From NCBI RefSeq assembly GCF_022568815.1, contig NZ_JAKZHX010000015.1, forward strand, positions 1 through 64,000: 64,000 nt of DNA, read 5' to 3'. The translations under genes were made by a program, and so were the position numbers. This document shows positions 35,710 to 44,763 of the stretch, piece after piece (positions within the stretch are counted from its first letter, which is position 1; each line of letters begins with the position of its first letter). Under the pieces are notes generated by a model. That model saw only the letters and a program-made list of their open reading frames with translations. It searched no databases and was not told where the DNA came from. The DNA is from Undibacterium paludis. Lineage in GTDB: Bacteria; Pseudomonadota; Gammaproteobacteria; Burkholderiales; Burkholderiaceae_D.

Positions 35710-36996
35710 ATGAGTACGCATATCATACAAATCGGCAAGCACAGATTTGTCTGTGGCCTGTTCTGGCAATCCCTGTCAAGACCCAGGGAATTGCTTAAGG
35801 AAGCCCGCGACCTGGCAGCCAAGCTAGAACTGGACCTGATGGTGTTGCGCAAGGACAATGCCACTGCGCAAGCCGGGTTCGGCAATACCAGGGAAGGCCT
35901 GCGCCGCAATATGTTTTCCCTGGCGGCAGTGGTGTCAAAAACCATGGCGCTGGAAGGTGCTTATTTCGATGGCAGAAAACAGGTCGCACATAACTGGCTT
36001 GGCGCCTTCAAATTGCCTGATGGCACGTGGGCCTACTTTGCGGTACGTGATGCCAGCTTTTTACCCACAGGGGACTTTGCCGGCAGCAAGGAAGAAGTGC
36101 TGGAAAGACTGTATGGCGACTATGGTCTGGGCGGCTGGAACCTGGTAGTTGGTGATGCCGAGCTGGAAAGCTATGGCTTTCACAATTTCAATCAAAAAAC
36201 GATTGAAGACCTGATACCTCACAAGAAAAACGGCAATATCCGGGTCCATCAGTGGTGGGGATTAAAGCCTGTCAGTGCGCATATCAGTCAGATGAAGCTT
36301 GTACTGAGCATATTGGGCAGTATCAGCTTACTGGTTGTCGCCTATTTGCTCATACAACACTATCAACAGGCAAGAATTGAGCGTATGCGTACTATTGCCG
36401 CGGATCAGGGAGTGGCTGGCAGCTCAGTCCAGGGCAAGCCCCTACCCTTGCCGCATCCCTGGAAATTTGCACCTGCCAGTGATGAACTGCTAAAAAAATG
36501 CCGTCATGAATTTGGCAAACTTAACCCGGGTGGGTGGGTGCTTGAAGAATACAACTGTAGCCAGGATGGCGTTCAGTTTTCCTGGCTCAGGCAGGACTCG
36601 GTCATTGCCTTTTTGCTGGCGCAGGAACCATCTGCCAGCATAGATAGTAGTGGCAATAAGGCCAGCCTCAGAAAAGCTTTTTCTCTCAATGCTGGCGGTG
36701 ATGACAGTTTGCTTGAATACCGCAAGATAGTGGAACCTTTGCTCTCAGACCTGCAACTCATCAGGGTAGCGACCAGGATTTCCAGAGTCTTGCCAGTGAT
36801 CCCCGAGGGCAAGGCGCCGCCTCCAGAGCAGGCCAGACCAGAATGGGATACCTATAGTTTTCAACTCAGCATGGACAGCATGCCAGCTTTTGAACTGGAA
36901 GAAATCCTGCAACGACGCGGGGTACGCGTCAGCAAGCTGACATATCGCACCGGTAACTGGTCTATAGAAGGGAACATCTATGTCGCACTACAATAA
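35710..36996 (+). CDS. pilO: Type IVb pilin accessory protein PilO
   Basis: This 428-residue protein has a long cytoplasmic N-terminal half (GLFWQSLSRPRELLKEARDL). One membrane helix lies near residues 196-214 (LVLSILGSISLLVVAYLLI) and a periplasmic C-terminal domain follows. This matches the PilO2/PilO architecture of R64-type pili, an inner-membrane alignment component. It lies between pilN and pilP and overlaps pilP by 17 bp. Confidence 0.8.
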   Translation: MSTHIIQIGKHRFVCGLFWQSLSRPRELLKEARDLAAKLELDLMVLRKDNATAQAGFGNTREGLRRNMFSLAAVVSKTMALEGAYFDGRKQVAHNWLGAFKLPDGTWAYFAVRDASFLPTGDFAGSKEEVLERLYGDYGLGGWNLVVGDAELESYGFHNFNQKTIEDLIPHKKNGNIRVHQWWGLKPVSAHISQMKLVLSILGSISLLVVAYLLIQHYQQARIERMRTIAADQGVAGSSVQGKPLPLPHPWKFAPASDELLKKCRHEFGKLNPGGWVLEEYNCSQDGVQFSWLRQDSVIAFLLAQEPSASIDSSGNKASLRKAFSLNAGGDDSLLEYRKIVEPLLSDLQLIRVATRISRVLPVIPEGKAPPPEQARPEWDTYSFQLSMDSMPAFELEEILQRRGVRVSKLTYRTGNWSIEGNIYVALQ

Positions 36997-37504
36997 ACTG
37001 GCCGTATTGGCGATGTGTGTATTACCGGCACAATTTGCCACGGCAGATTCGGCTTCTGAGCGGCTGACAAAAATAGAATCCGAAACGTTGATATTAAAAG
37101 CCAAAGAGAAGCAGCTTGATGTTCAGGCAAAGATCATCGCCAGGCAAAGCGAAATCAACACACGGCAAATCGAAGCAGAGCGCATGGCTCTGCCTGCCAG
37201 CAATGGCAATCCGGTCATCGTGGCCCTGGAAGGCATAGGCCAGCGCATGGTTGCCAGCCTGCAAACTGACAATGGCAATGTAGTGGATGTGCGGGTTGGC
37301 GATGTCCTGGCCAACGGCATGCGGGTGCGCTCCATACAGGCGAATGAAGTCATCGTTGAAAATGTAAAAAAACAGAGATTGCGTCTGGCTGTTGCCGGTC
37401 CTTCACCGGCGGCTGTGCAGACTGATCCTGCCTACCCGGCCCCCGGCTTGCGCTTGCCTGCACCACCACCCTTGTCGCAGGCTGCTATTGGAGTGCTCAA
37501 ATGA
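36980..37504 (+). CDS. pilP: Type IVb pilus biogenesis protein PilP
   Basis: A 174-residue periplasmic protein with a signal peptide (LAVLAMCVLPAQFATA) and a coiled coil. A beta domain contains VVDVRVGDVLANGMRVRSIQANEVIVE, typical of PilP/secretin-pilotin-like proteins. The C-terminus is Pro-rich. GAAGGGAAC precedes the ATG. It links the inner-membrane complex with the secretin. It overlaps pilQ by four bases. Confidence 0.8.
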   Translation: MSHYNKLAVLAMCVLPAQFATADSASERLTKIESETLILKAKEKQLDVQAKIIARQSEINTRQIEAERMALPASNGNPVIVALEGIGQRMVASLQTDNGNVVDVRVGDVLANGMRVRSIQANEVIVENVKKQRLRLAVAGPSPAAVQTDPAYPAPGLRLPAPPPLSQAAIGVLK

Positions 37505-39114
37505 TCAGTTTTCTTTCAAAATCTTTGGCAAAAGGTGGTGACAGACCCGTGTTGCAGGAAGTGAGCAGTAGCCCTGAAAATACGCAGGTCAGTGTCATGA
37601 GCAAGTTTGGTCCTTTTGAGGCTAGCCAGGAAGAACAGAACCTGATCTGCCTGCTGTCGGATGGACGGCTCCTGGTCGCTGCAGGGCAGGACATGAATTC
37701 ACATGTGCTGTCTTATCGTGCACGTCTTGAAAAAATGGGTAAATCCTGCCAGGTGCAACTGGTAGAAATTGATCTGATCCGTGAATTCTATCAATCGAGC
37801 CATGCTGCGCAGGGAGCGCGTCATACAGAACACACCGCCATGCAAGTGACGGCCAAGGACCTGCTGGTCCGCGCATGCCGTGAAAGAGCTTCAGACATCC
37901 ACATACGGGTTCGCAAAAACTGTACTGAAATCTATTTCCGCGTACACAATGACCTGACCCGTTTTGGTGGTCATACCAAAGACTATGGCGAACGTTTGCT
38001 GGCAACCATTTATGGCGCCATGACTTCGGTATCTGACAATTCTTATAAGCCGACGGAAAGACAGGACGCCAGTATTTCCGAACGCGACAAGCTGCCTGCA
38101 GAGCTGTATGGCGTGCGTATCGCTACGGCACCGACCAGTGACGGCATGGTAATGGTATTGCGCTTGCTCTACAACGATGCCAATGATTGCGTTGACCTGA
38201 TCCGCCTGGGATTTTCACCGCAGCATGCTGCCACCCTGCAAAGACTGAAAGAACAGCCGATAGGGATGAATATCATCAGTGGCCCGACCGGTTCCGGGAA
38301 ATCAACCACATTGCAAAGAGTATTAGCCGGTGAGATTGAAGACAGTCATGGCACCTTGCATGTTCTGACAGTGGAAGATCCGGTGGAATATCCGATAGAA
38401 GGGGCAGTCCAGACCGCAGTGACCAACGCAGGCACGGAAGAAGAGCGCAGCCGTCTTTTCTCTGCCGCTATTGCCAACGCCATGCGGCTCGATCCTGACA
38501 CCATCATGATAGGGGAAGTACGCGACAGGGCATCCGGTCAGAATGCCTTGCGTGCGGCGATGACAGGGCATCAGGTGTGGACTACGGTGCACGCCAACAG
38601 CGCCATGGCCATTGTTGACAGGCTGGTCGATCTCGGTTTACCACTGAGTCTGGTTGCTGACCATACCGTTATCACGGGACTCATCAGCCAGCGCCTGGTG
38701 AAGCTGTTGTGCACACATTGTCGAATACGTTTGCATGAACATCCTGACCTGCTTTCGCCAGCAATGCTGGCACGTGTACACATGGCTACCGGGGCAGCAT
38801 TCGAGCAGGTATGTCTGGCTGGCCCTGGTTGCAGCCATTGCCGGAATAAAGGCACGACAGGGCGAACGGTCGTAGCTGAGATCATCGTGCCCGATGCTGA
38901 ACTTTTTTCCCTGATACGAGCCGGGGAAAAAGTCAAGGCTGTGCAGTACTGGGAACATGTATTGGGTGGAAGGAGTTTGCTGCAACATGGTATTGACAAG
39001 GTCAGCCAGGGTCTGATTGATCCGCGCATGGCAGAGCAGGTGCTTGGTCACCTGAGCGGAGTTGCCAAGGGGCCAGCCCATTTGAGTGTGGTCGAGGCCG
39101 CTTATGCAGTTTGA
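37501..39114 (+). CDS. pilQ: Type IVb pilus assembly ATPase PilQ (GspE/PilB family)
   Basis: A 537-residue secretion ATPase. Walker A is GPTGSGKST near residues 261-269. The Asp box is LTVEDPVEYPIEG and Walker B is TIMIGEVRD, with a His box TVHANSA. Two CxxC pairs (LLCTHC, GCSHC) make a zinc-binding C-terminal module as in GspE. It powers pilus extension. It overlaps pilR by 11 bp. Confidence 0.92.
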   Translation: MISFLSKSLAKGGDRPVLQEVSSSPENTQVSVMSKFGPFEASQEEQNLICLLSDGRLLVAAGQDMNSHVLSYRARLEKMGKSCQVQLVEIDLIREFYQSSHAAQGARHTEHTAMQVTAKDLLVRACRERASDIHIRVRKNCTEIYFRVHNDLTRFGGHTKDYGERLLATIYGAMTSVSDNSYKPTERQDASISERDKLPAELYGVRIATAPTSDGMVMVLRLLYNDANDCVDLIRLGFSPQHAATLQRLKEQPIGMNIISGPTGSGKSTTLQRVLAGEIEDSHGTLHVLTVEDPVEYPIEGAVQTAVTNAGTEEERSRLFSAAIANAMRLDPDTIMIGEVRDRASGQNALRAAMTGHQVWTTVHANSAMAIVDRLVDLGLPLSLVADHTVITGLISQRLVKLLCTHCRIRLHEHPDLLSPAMLARVHMATGAAFEQVCLAGPGCSHCRNKGTTGRTVVAEIIVPDAELFSLIRAGEKVKAVQYWEHVLGGRSLLQHGIDKVSQGLIDPRMAEQVLGHLSGVAKGPAHLSVVEAAYAV

Positions 39115-40180
39115 TATCTATCGCCGCTGGGCCAGGTTGCAATTTGGTGAAAATTCCAGGTTGCGACTGTACCGGAAGGTACAGAAAATGCTTACCAACG
39201 GCTTGCCTCTGCTGAAAATACTGGAAGACCTGTACAGGCGTGCTTCCGACAATGGCAAGAATAAGAATGAGCCGCTGGCAATCATACTCGGTGATTGCCG
39301 CAGGATGGTGCAGAACGGCCATTATTTTGCAGAAGGCCTGAGCGAATGGATACCTGACAACGAAAAAATGATCATTCTTGCAGGGGAGCAGTCCGGGCGC
39401 CTGGAAGTCTCGCTGGGAGCAGTCATTGAAGTGGTGCAGGCGGGCAGAAAGATACGCGCAGTCATCCTGGCCGGTATCAGCTACCCCATCGCCATCATGG
39501 TGCTCATCATTGCCTACGTCTATGTGTTTGGCACCAGGGTGATACCGCAGTTTTCCCGCATTGTTGATCCGGCGCGCTGGCACGGGGCGGCGAGGTCATT
39601 GTATCTGATGTCGGAATTCGTCCAGCACTGGATGATTTACCTGCTCATTTTCTTGCTGATGCTGGCAGTTCTGCTGTTTTTCTCCATGCCTTTCTGGAAG
39701 GGGAACCTGCGCATATTTTTCGACAGATTTGCCCCTTACTCCATATATAGACTTATCGTCGGCAGCGGTTTTCTGATGGCATTTTCCGCCCTCCAATTCT
39801 CTGGTGTTACCGTGGAAAAGTCATTGATGCGTCTCTCTGACATGGCTAAGCCATGGCTGCGTGAAAGACTGGATGGCGCTCTCCTGGGCGTCAGGTCCGG
39901 GCTCAATTGCGGGGAGGCTTTCAGGAATGCAGGGTATGGATTCCCGTCGAAAGAACTGGTCGATGATCTTTGTGTATACGCCGACTATAAAGGCTTTGCA
40001 GAAGCACTGAAATTACTGGCAAAGGAATGGATGGATGATGGCGTAGAAGCGATCTCCATACAAATGAAGGTGCTCAATAGTTTTGCCATTGTCTCACTGG
40101 CAATTGTAATCGGGTGGCTGGTTACCGGCTTTTTTGGTATCCAGCAAGAGATTCAGGCAATGACCCGTGCCGTGCATTAG
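39104..40180 (+). CDS. pilR: Type IVb pilus inner-membrane platform protein PilR (GspF family)
   Basis: From the ATG at 39104 the product is 358 residues: two GspF domains (about 20-150 and 210-340) and membrane helices near 122-145, 173-196 and 330-350. The segment NEKMIILAGEQSGRLEVSLG is typical of the first domain. It forms the platform on which PilQ acts. The TAG stop at 40178-40180 is shared with the first bases of the 161-bp mobile element. Confidence 0.85.
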   Translation: MQFDIYRRWARLQFGENSRLRLYRKVQKMLTNGLPLLKILEDLYRRASDNGKNKNEPLAIILGDCRRMVQNGHYFAEGLSEWIPDNEKMIILAGEQSGRLEVSLGAVIEVVQAGRKIRAVILAGISYPIAIMVLIIAYVYVFGTRVIPQFSRIVDPARWHGAARSLYLMSEFVQHWMIYLLIFLLMLAVLLFFSMPFWKGNLRIFFDRFAPYSIYRLIVGSGFLMAFSALQFSGVTVEKSLMRLSDMAKPWLRERLDGALLGVRSGLNCGEAFRNAGYGFPSKELVDDLCVYADYKGFAEALKLLAKEWMDDGVEAISIQMKVLNSFAIVSLAIVIGWLVTGFFGIQQEIQAMTRAVH

Positions 40181-40339
40181 TGGACTGTAACAGTGAAAAT
40201 CGGAGTGCCTGCCATGCGCGCGACGAACATGGCGGTGTTGCAAATACTCGTGATAGCCCCGCTATCGCTGTGTTTTGCGCCTTGCCATGATGCGCCGGAC
40301 ACATGTCTTTCACTCTCGATTCCACTATTACAGTCCACT
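40179..40339. mobile_element. 161-bp MITE-like inverted-repeat element, copy 2 (between pilR and pilS)
   Basis: The left end AGTGGACTGTAACAGTG (40179-40195) matches copy 1 in 16 of 17 bases. The right end at 40323-40339 is its near complement. The same internal GATAGC...GCTATC palindrome is present. TA flanks both sides (T-TAGTGG ... CCACTAG). As in copy 1, the element abuts a TAG stop codon. Confidence 0.8.
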
Positions 40340-40360
40340 AGTGAACTGTCGCAGTCCACC
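40340..40360. repeat. Remnant of a third element end
   Basis: AGTGAACTGTCGCAGT matches the left terminal repeat at 14 of 16 bases and runs directly into CCACC. It looks like the two ends of an element joined after internal deletion. Confidence 0.4.
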
Positions 40361-40393
40361 GATGTTTAACCAATCAACTTGAAATGGAGAATC

Positions 40394-40948
40394 ATGATGA
40401 CATGTATGAATTTTTCTAAGCGGCACAATCATGCAGGCAGGCGCGCACAACGCGGGGCATCTTTGCTGGAAGGTATCGCTTATCTGGGCATTGCGGCGAT
40501 TGTCATTCTTGGCGCAGTGTCGTTGCTGACAGGCGCATTCAGCAGTGCGCAAAGCAATCGTGGCGCAGAAGAAGTTGTATCCATACGTACCGGGGTGAAA
40601 AAACTTTACATGGGACGCTCCGGAGCCTATGACGGTGAACTGACGGCCAGCCTGAACACAGCCAAGATATTTCCAGCCACACTGACTCCGAAAGATGCTA
40701 CAGGGGCAGCCATGATCAACGGCTGGGGCGGGGATGTCACGGTCAAGGGAGCGGCCTCAAAAAGTACCTTTATCATCGCCTATACGAGCGTTCCGCAGGA
40801 TGCCTGCATCAGCATGGTCAGCGGTGCGAGTGGCTGGACAAGAGTAGTCAGTGACTCTTCCGAAACCAATGTTTTCCCGATCACTCCCGCCACCGGGGCG
40901 ACTTTGTGCGGCAGGAGCAGCAATAAGCTGGAATTCGAGTCCTATTGA
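40394..40948 (+). CDS. pilS: Type IVb prepilin PilS (major pilin candidate)
   Basis: A 184-residue prepilin. A charged leader ends RRAQRG, then ASLLEGIAYLGIAAIVILGA. This is a prepilin peptidase site after Gly with Glu at mature position 5 and the hydrophobic assembly helix. Two Cys (ACIS, TLCGR) could form the pilin D-loop disulfide. ATGs at 40394 and 40397 follow TGGAGA. It lies behind a mobile element that may set its expression apart from pilR. Confidence 0.88.
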   Translation: MMTCMNFSKRHNHAGRRAQRGASLLEGIAYLGIAAIVILGAVSLLTGAFSSAQSNRGAEEVVSIRTGVKKLYMGRSGAYDGELTASLNTAKIFPATLTPKDATGAAMINGWGGDVTVKGAASKSTFIIAYTSVPQDACISMVSGASGWTRVVSDSSETNVFPITPATGATLCGRSSNKLEFESY

Positions 40949-41952
40949 GCTGGCTGCAATCCATGCGTGACATTGCTGCAGTTAGAGAACTGGAGTTTTC
41001 GGACCTGTACGTCGGCCATCCGGTGCTGCCAGACCGGTTGACCGGCGTGCCGGGGGCTGATTCCAGCCCACTGGTCGCCAGCCCTGTCTTGCAAGAGGAT
41101 ATTGATCGCCTTGTCATGGCCTGTCAGGCAAGTTTTTCTGCTGCGCACGGACAGCAACGTTTCAAGCTGGAATATGACGGTGTCAGTTACCTTGCTGCCG
41201 CCATGGCGACCCAGGATGGGCATGTTTTTCTTTTGCGTAAGATTACCGCACATATTTCCTTGCTGTCCGAATTGGGGATACCACAAGCCTATATCCGTTG
41301 TTTGCTGACCAGGAACATGAGTGGCTTATTTCTGGTATCAGGCAAGGCCAGGTCCGGCAAGACGACCTCGGCATGCGCGATGCTCAAGGAAAGGCTGGTT
41401 GCATTTGGCGGCATCGCCATCTCGGTGGAAGAGGTGGCTGAACTACCTTTGGGGGGGCATCATGGCAGCGGAGTGTGTTACCAGATGGTCGCTGCCAGGT
41501 CCGGCACTTCCCCCACCGAGATGTTCAGACAGGCCATGCGCTGGGGAGCAAAAATGATCTTTGTCGATGAAATCAATGACAGCGCCATGGCTGCAGAAGT
41601 ATTGCAAGCCAGTGTGAATGGCTCGCTGATTGTTTCCACCATGCAGGCATCGAGTATTGTGCGGACCATCAACAAATTGCAAAGTCTTGCCAACGAAAAG
41701 CTGGCGCCCGCATCCGTTCAGGCGCTCATGGCGGATGGTCTGTGCGGTATTTTATGCCAGACCCTGGGATTGCCACAGCATACCAAGCTGGGGACAGAAT
41801 TATTCTTGTCAAATGAATGTAACGTTATCAGGAACATGCTGCGCAATGGCGACTACGAGCTGCTGGGAAGTGAAATCCAGAGGCAAATGTCTTCCATTAT
41901 TGCAGCCAAACCGGCTACCCGGCTGATGATGGGAGGGATCAATGTGGAATAG
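40945..41952 (+). CDS. PilT-like ATPase in the type IVb pilus operon
   Basis: A 335-residue GspE/PilT-family protein. Walker A is GKARSGKT, Walker B MIFVDEIND, and the His-box region is altered (LIVSTMQASS, no His). The Walker A lacks the usual PTGSGK form. The frame opens at a TTG overlapping the pilS stop by four bases; the ATG at 40963 is an alternative. Type IVb systems sometimes carry such a retraction-type ATPase (BfpF). It may be an active retraction or a regulatory ATPase; loss of the His makes activity uncertain. Confidence 0.75.
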   Translation: MSWLQSMRDIAAVRELEFSDLYVGHPVLPDRLTGVPGADSSPLVASPVLQEDIDRLVMACQASFSAAHGQQRFKLEYDGVSYLAAAMATQDGHVFLLRKITAHISLLSELGIPQAYIRCLLTRNMSGLFLVSGKARSGKTTSACAMLKERLVAFGGIAISVEEVAELPLGGHHGSGVCYQMVAARSGTSPTEMFRQAMRWGAKMIFVDEINDSAMAAEVLQASVNGSLIVSTMQASSIVRTINKLQSLANEKLAPASVQALMADGLCGILCQTLGLPQHTKLGTELFLSNECNVIRNMLRNGDYELLGSEIQRQMSSIIAAKPATRLMMGGINVE

Positions 41953-42487
41953 CATGATCATGGTTGTATTGACTGCGTTGACAGGTTGGTACGTGAGTGC
42001 AGCCTGGCAAGTGCAGCCCGACAGTGACGAAGCCGCCGCCCGGAAATTGGCTGAAGACATGGCCATTTACCGGCAGGCCGTGATTCGCTTCTCTACCCAA
42101 TATCCACAACGCAGCGGCAGCATAGCCAATACCGGCAATGGCATTGAGCATGGCATTCAGGAGTTTTTTCCGCCCATGTATACGGCGCAATTCCAGGGAA
42201 AATGGCGCAACTATATAGACGAAGATGGCCTTATCTATATTTACCCGGCACAGGGGCAGGTGACAGGGCTCTGTGACGCCATCGTCAGCCTGTCCGGCAA
42301 TTCGGTGCTGGCCGGGATTTCTGCCATTGATGGCACTTTACATGCACCTGCGGATATTGCGACCAGCCTGGTCACTGGTAGCAGTCAGGACATTCCACTG
42401 CCACAGGACTACCACCCTGTTGGCAATATCCCATTACCAAGCGTCATTCCTGCGGGTGTTGTCGTCTGGATGGCGCACAGAAACTGA
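41942..42487 (+). CDS. pilM: Type IVb pilus protein PilM
   Basis: A 181-residue protein with one N-terminal membrane helix and a periplasmic domain containing FFPPMYTAQFQGKWRNYI and LPSVIPAGVVVWMAHRN, the PilM-family signature segments of R64-type pili. A strong GGGAGG site precedes the ATG. It overlaps the ATPase gene by 11 bp. In R64 pilM lies near the start of the operon; here it has moved to before pilV. Confidence 0.8.
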   Translation: MWNSMIMVVLTALTGWYVSAAWQVQPDSDEAAARKLAEDMAIYRQAVIRFSTQYPQRSGSIANTGNGIEHGIQEFFPPMYTAQFQGKWRNYIDEDGLIYIYPAQGQVTGLCDAIVSLSGNSVLAGISAIDGTLHAPADIATSLVTGSSQDIPLPQDYHPVGNIPLPSVIPAGVVVWMAHRN

Positions 42488-42499
42488 AGGATCAGGCAA

Positions 42500-44002
42500 A
42501 TGAAACAGATATCCAAAGGATTCAGTGTGATTGAAGTCATGGGTGCCATGGCCATAGGTACGATCATGCTTCTCGGCCTCCAGAAAATGACCGACATATC
42601 ACTGGAAGACAGCAAAGGACAGCAGGCTGCACAGCAACAGGCACGTGTTGTCAATGCCTTGAGCAAATACATCAATAATTTCGCTAATTATGAAGTGCTG
42701 CGCCAGGGAAGCACGGGGCGTTTGCTGACGCTGGAACTGGCTACGCTGAAGGCGACAGCTTACCTGCCTGCAGGATTCCCGGAAGAAAATGTGTATGGAC
42801 AAAAAACCTGCATCATCGTCAAGCAGCGCAGCAATCCTTCAGACAAGCTTGATGCCTATGTCTTCACCAATGGCGGCCAGTCGATAGAAGAGGCGCAACT
42901 GGCTACGGTAGCGGCGACGGCGGGCCCCGGCAACGGCTACATACTCGCCGGGCAGGCGCGCGGTATCAGCTGGGGTCTGGACAGTGCCGAGCTGGCGCAA
43001 CTGAACACCGCTACTTGTGCCGGCGGCAGCGCTGCCACAAGCGGTCATCTCGCCTCAGCACTTTTCTTTGATGGGCCCGGGCAGATGTCGACAGACTTTT
43101 TATATCGCAGCAAGATTCCGGCAAGACCAGAGCTCAATGCCATGACGACACCGCTGAATATGCGTGCTTTTGCTGTGGTGGCTGCATCTGATTCGCTGTG
43201 TAATTCTGCGGATAGTTATTCCCAGGGACGTATTGCGACAGAAAAAGACAGTGGTGCAGTATTGAGCTGTCAAAACGGGAAGTGGCAGCGCTCAGGATTT
43301 TGGAAAGACCCGGTATCCGATTTTTCTTCGCTGCCCATACTCGACAACAAACCTGGTGATGTCAGGAGCATCATCGATAAAGGGCTGGGATTCATGTGGG
43401 ATGGCAGCAGCTGGAAACCCCTGGCCGTGGACCAGAACGGCAATCTCAGTGTGCCGGAAACCCTGACGACAAAAAAAGTGATCACCAATACCGCAGAACT
43501 GAGAGAGGTGGTCAATGAATATGAGGCATGCCAGTCAGGCAGTATCGCCAGGAACAGCCGTGGCATGATACTGAGCTGCACCGAAAGCAAGTGGCATAAT
43601 CTCCACAATTTTTCGATGAACCCCACGCCGGTCTACTCCAATATCTGGGAAAACTATGGCATTGCCAGCCTGCTCGAATATCGCATCAATGTGAACGATC
43701 TGAATGGTGTGCGGCCACTTTTTTTGTCGGGCAAGACATTTTGTCAGGCGACCAGTAGTACTGAAGTCAATATCAGCATCAATTTTTTCGACAAATACGA
43801 CCATCGTCTCGGTTATGCCGGGGAATGCGGGAGCAAATCTGACGGAGCCAATGGTTCCAAATCCATGCGTACGGCTTTGGGAATACAGAAAATACCCGAG
43901 AATGCCGAATACATCAAAGTATTGATACTGACAGGTTGTGGGTGTTATGCCCACCTCGACTATACTTACCTGGAGCTTGAGGTGTTTGCCAGCAATTATT
44001 GA
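42500..44002 (+). CDS. pilV: Minor pilin / tip adhesin PilV (shufflon-type family)
   Basis: A 500-residue prepilin-like protein (ISKG then FSVIEVMGAMAIG, with Glu at mature position 5). The long extracellular part follows, with two copies of a C-x(1-2)-NGKW/ESKW motif (SCQNGKWQRSG, SCTESKWHNL) as in shufflon PilV proteins. The last about 125 residues have four Cys and look like a separate binding domain. No rci recombinase or inverted shufflon segments are seen, so the tip is fixed. It likely mediates attachment. Confidence 0.8.
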   Translation: MKQISKGFSVIEVMGAMAIGTIMLLGLQKMTDISLEDSKGQQAAQQQARVVNALSKYINNFANYEVLRQGSTGRLLTLELATLKATAYLPAGFPEENVYGQKTCIIVKQRSNPSDKLDAYVFTNGGQSIEEAQLATVAATAGPGNGYILAGQARGISWGLDSAELAQLNTATCAGGSAATSGHLASALFFDGPGQMSTDFLYRSKIPARPELNAMTTPLNMRAFAVVAASDSLCNSADSYSQGRIATEKDSGAVLSCQNGKWQRSGFWKDPVSDFSSLPILDNKPGDVRSIIDKGLGFMWDGSSWKPLAVDQNGNLSVPETLTTKKVITNTAELREVVNEYEACQSGSIARNSRGMILSCTESKWHNLHNFSMNPTPVYSNIWENYGIASLLEYRINVNDLNGVRPLFLSGKTFCQATSSTEVNISINFFDKYDHRLGYAGECGSKSDGANGSKSMRTALGIQKIPENAEYIKVLILTGCGCYAHLDYTYLELEVFASNY

Positions 44003-44017
44003 ATGGTGGAATGTTCG

Positions 44018-44464
44018 ATGTATTCGCAACGTCAAGACAGGTCCGGATTCTTGCCACGATTGTTCAGTTTCTTACTGCCTGCCCTATTCGCATGTTATGT
44101 CGACCCTGCAATGGCTTGCTGGGAAGAGATAGGATATAAATACGGCATAGATCCCCGCCTGCTCTATGCGATCGCCCGTACAGAATCAGCAATGAAACCG
44201 GCGGCCCTTAATCGTAACAGCAATGGCAGTTACGACCTGGGTCTGATGCAGATTAACAGCAGCTGGCTACCGCGACTGAAGTCATATGGCATATCAGAAC
44301 GGCAGCTTTATGAACCCTGCGTCAATATCGAAGTGGCAGCCTGGATACTGGCAAACAATTTCTCCCGTATGGGCGACCACTGGCAAGCAGTGGGCGCTTA
44401 TAACTCGACCAAGCCATTACAGCGCTGGAAATATGCCAGCAAAGTCTACCAGCACCTGCCCTAA
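44018..44464 (+). CDS. Lytic transglycosylase of the pilus cluster
   Basis: From the ATG at 44018 (GGTGGA upstream) the product is 148 residues with a signal peptide. An SLT domain follows, with catalytic Glu in AIARTES, then GLMQINSSWLPRL and AVGAYNS. It equals the VirB1/PilT lytic transglycosylases of R64-type pilus operons and opens the wall for the pilus. It could also serve the T3SS, which has no other such enzyme here. Last gene of the pilus operon. Confidence 0.88.
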   Translation: MYSQRQDRSGFLPRLFSFLLPALFACYVDPAMACWEEIGYKYGIDPRLLYAIARTESAMKPAALNRNSNGSYDLGLMQINSSWLPRLKSYGISERQLYEPCVNIEVAAWILANNFSRMGDHWQAVGAYNSTKPLQRWKYASKVYQHLP

Positions 44465-44601
44465 ATAGAGCTTGGTTACTTGATAAAGGCGGGGCGCTTC
44501 AATTCTCGATTCCTGGCCCAACTCCCGGCCTTTTTTGATGGATGGCTGCCGCCCTGCCAGTTGCTGTCAATCACGCATCAACCTCACTGTATCGGGATGA
44601 T

Positions 44602-44629
44602 GGAACTTCGGGTGCTGTCATGACACTTA
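44602..44629 (+). promoter_or_regulatory. hrp-box-like ECF promoter
   Basis: GGAACT (44602-44607), 15 bases, ACACTTA (44623-44629). One mismatch in the -10 half. It is 135 bp upstream of the chaperone-like gene and directly precedes the TTGAG direct repeat. Confidence 0.6.
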
Positions 44630-44635
44630 AAGTTG

Positions 44636-44655
44636 TTGAGTATTGTTGAGAATTT
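44636..44655 (+). promoter_or_regulatory. TTGAG direct-repeat element, copy 3
   Basis: TTGAGTATTGTTGAGAATTT, two TTGAG repeats 10 bp apart, matching the site at 33153 in 18 of 20 bases. Confidence 0.55.
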
Positions 44656-44763
44656 CATGGCAACAGACTGCTTGAGCAATACTCTTCCAAACCGGGCCCT
44701 GCAACAAGACAAGGGCGCCATTCAGCTGGTGTACAGGTGGAAAGAGATGGAGTGATATTTGTC

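Noticed and set aside
42500-44464. Shufflon inversion region after pilV
   Set aside because: No inverted repeats or recombinase gene were seen; the next gene is an intact lytic transglycosylase.
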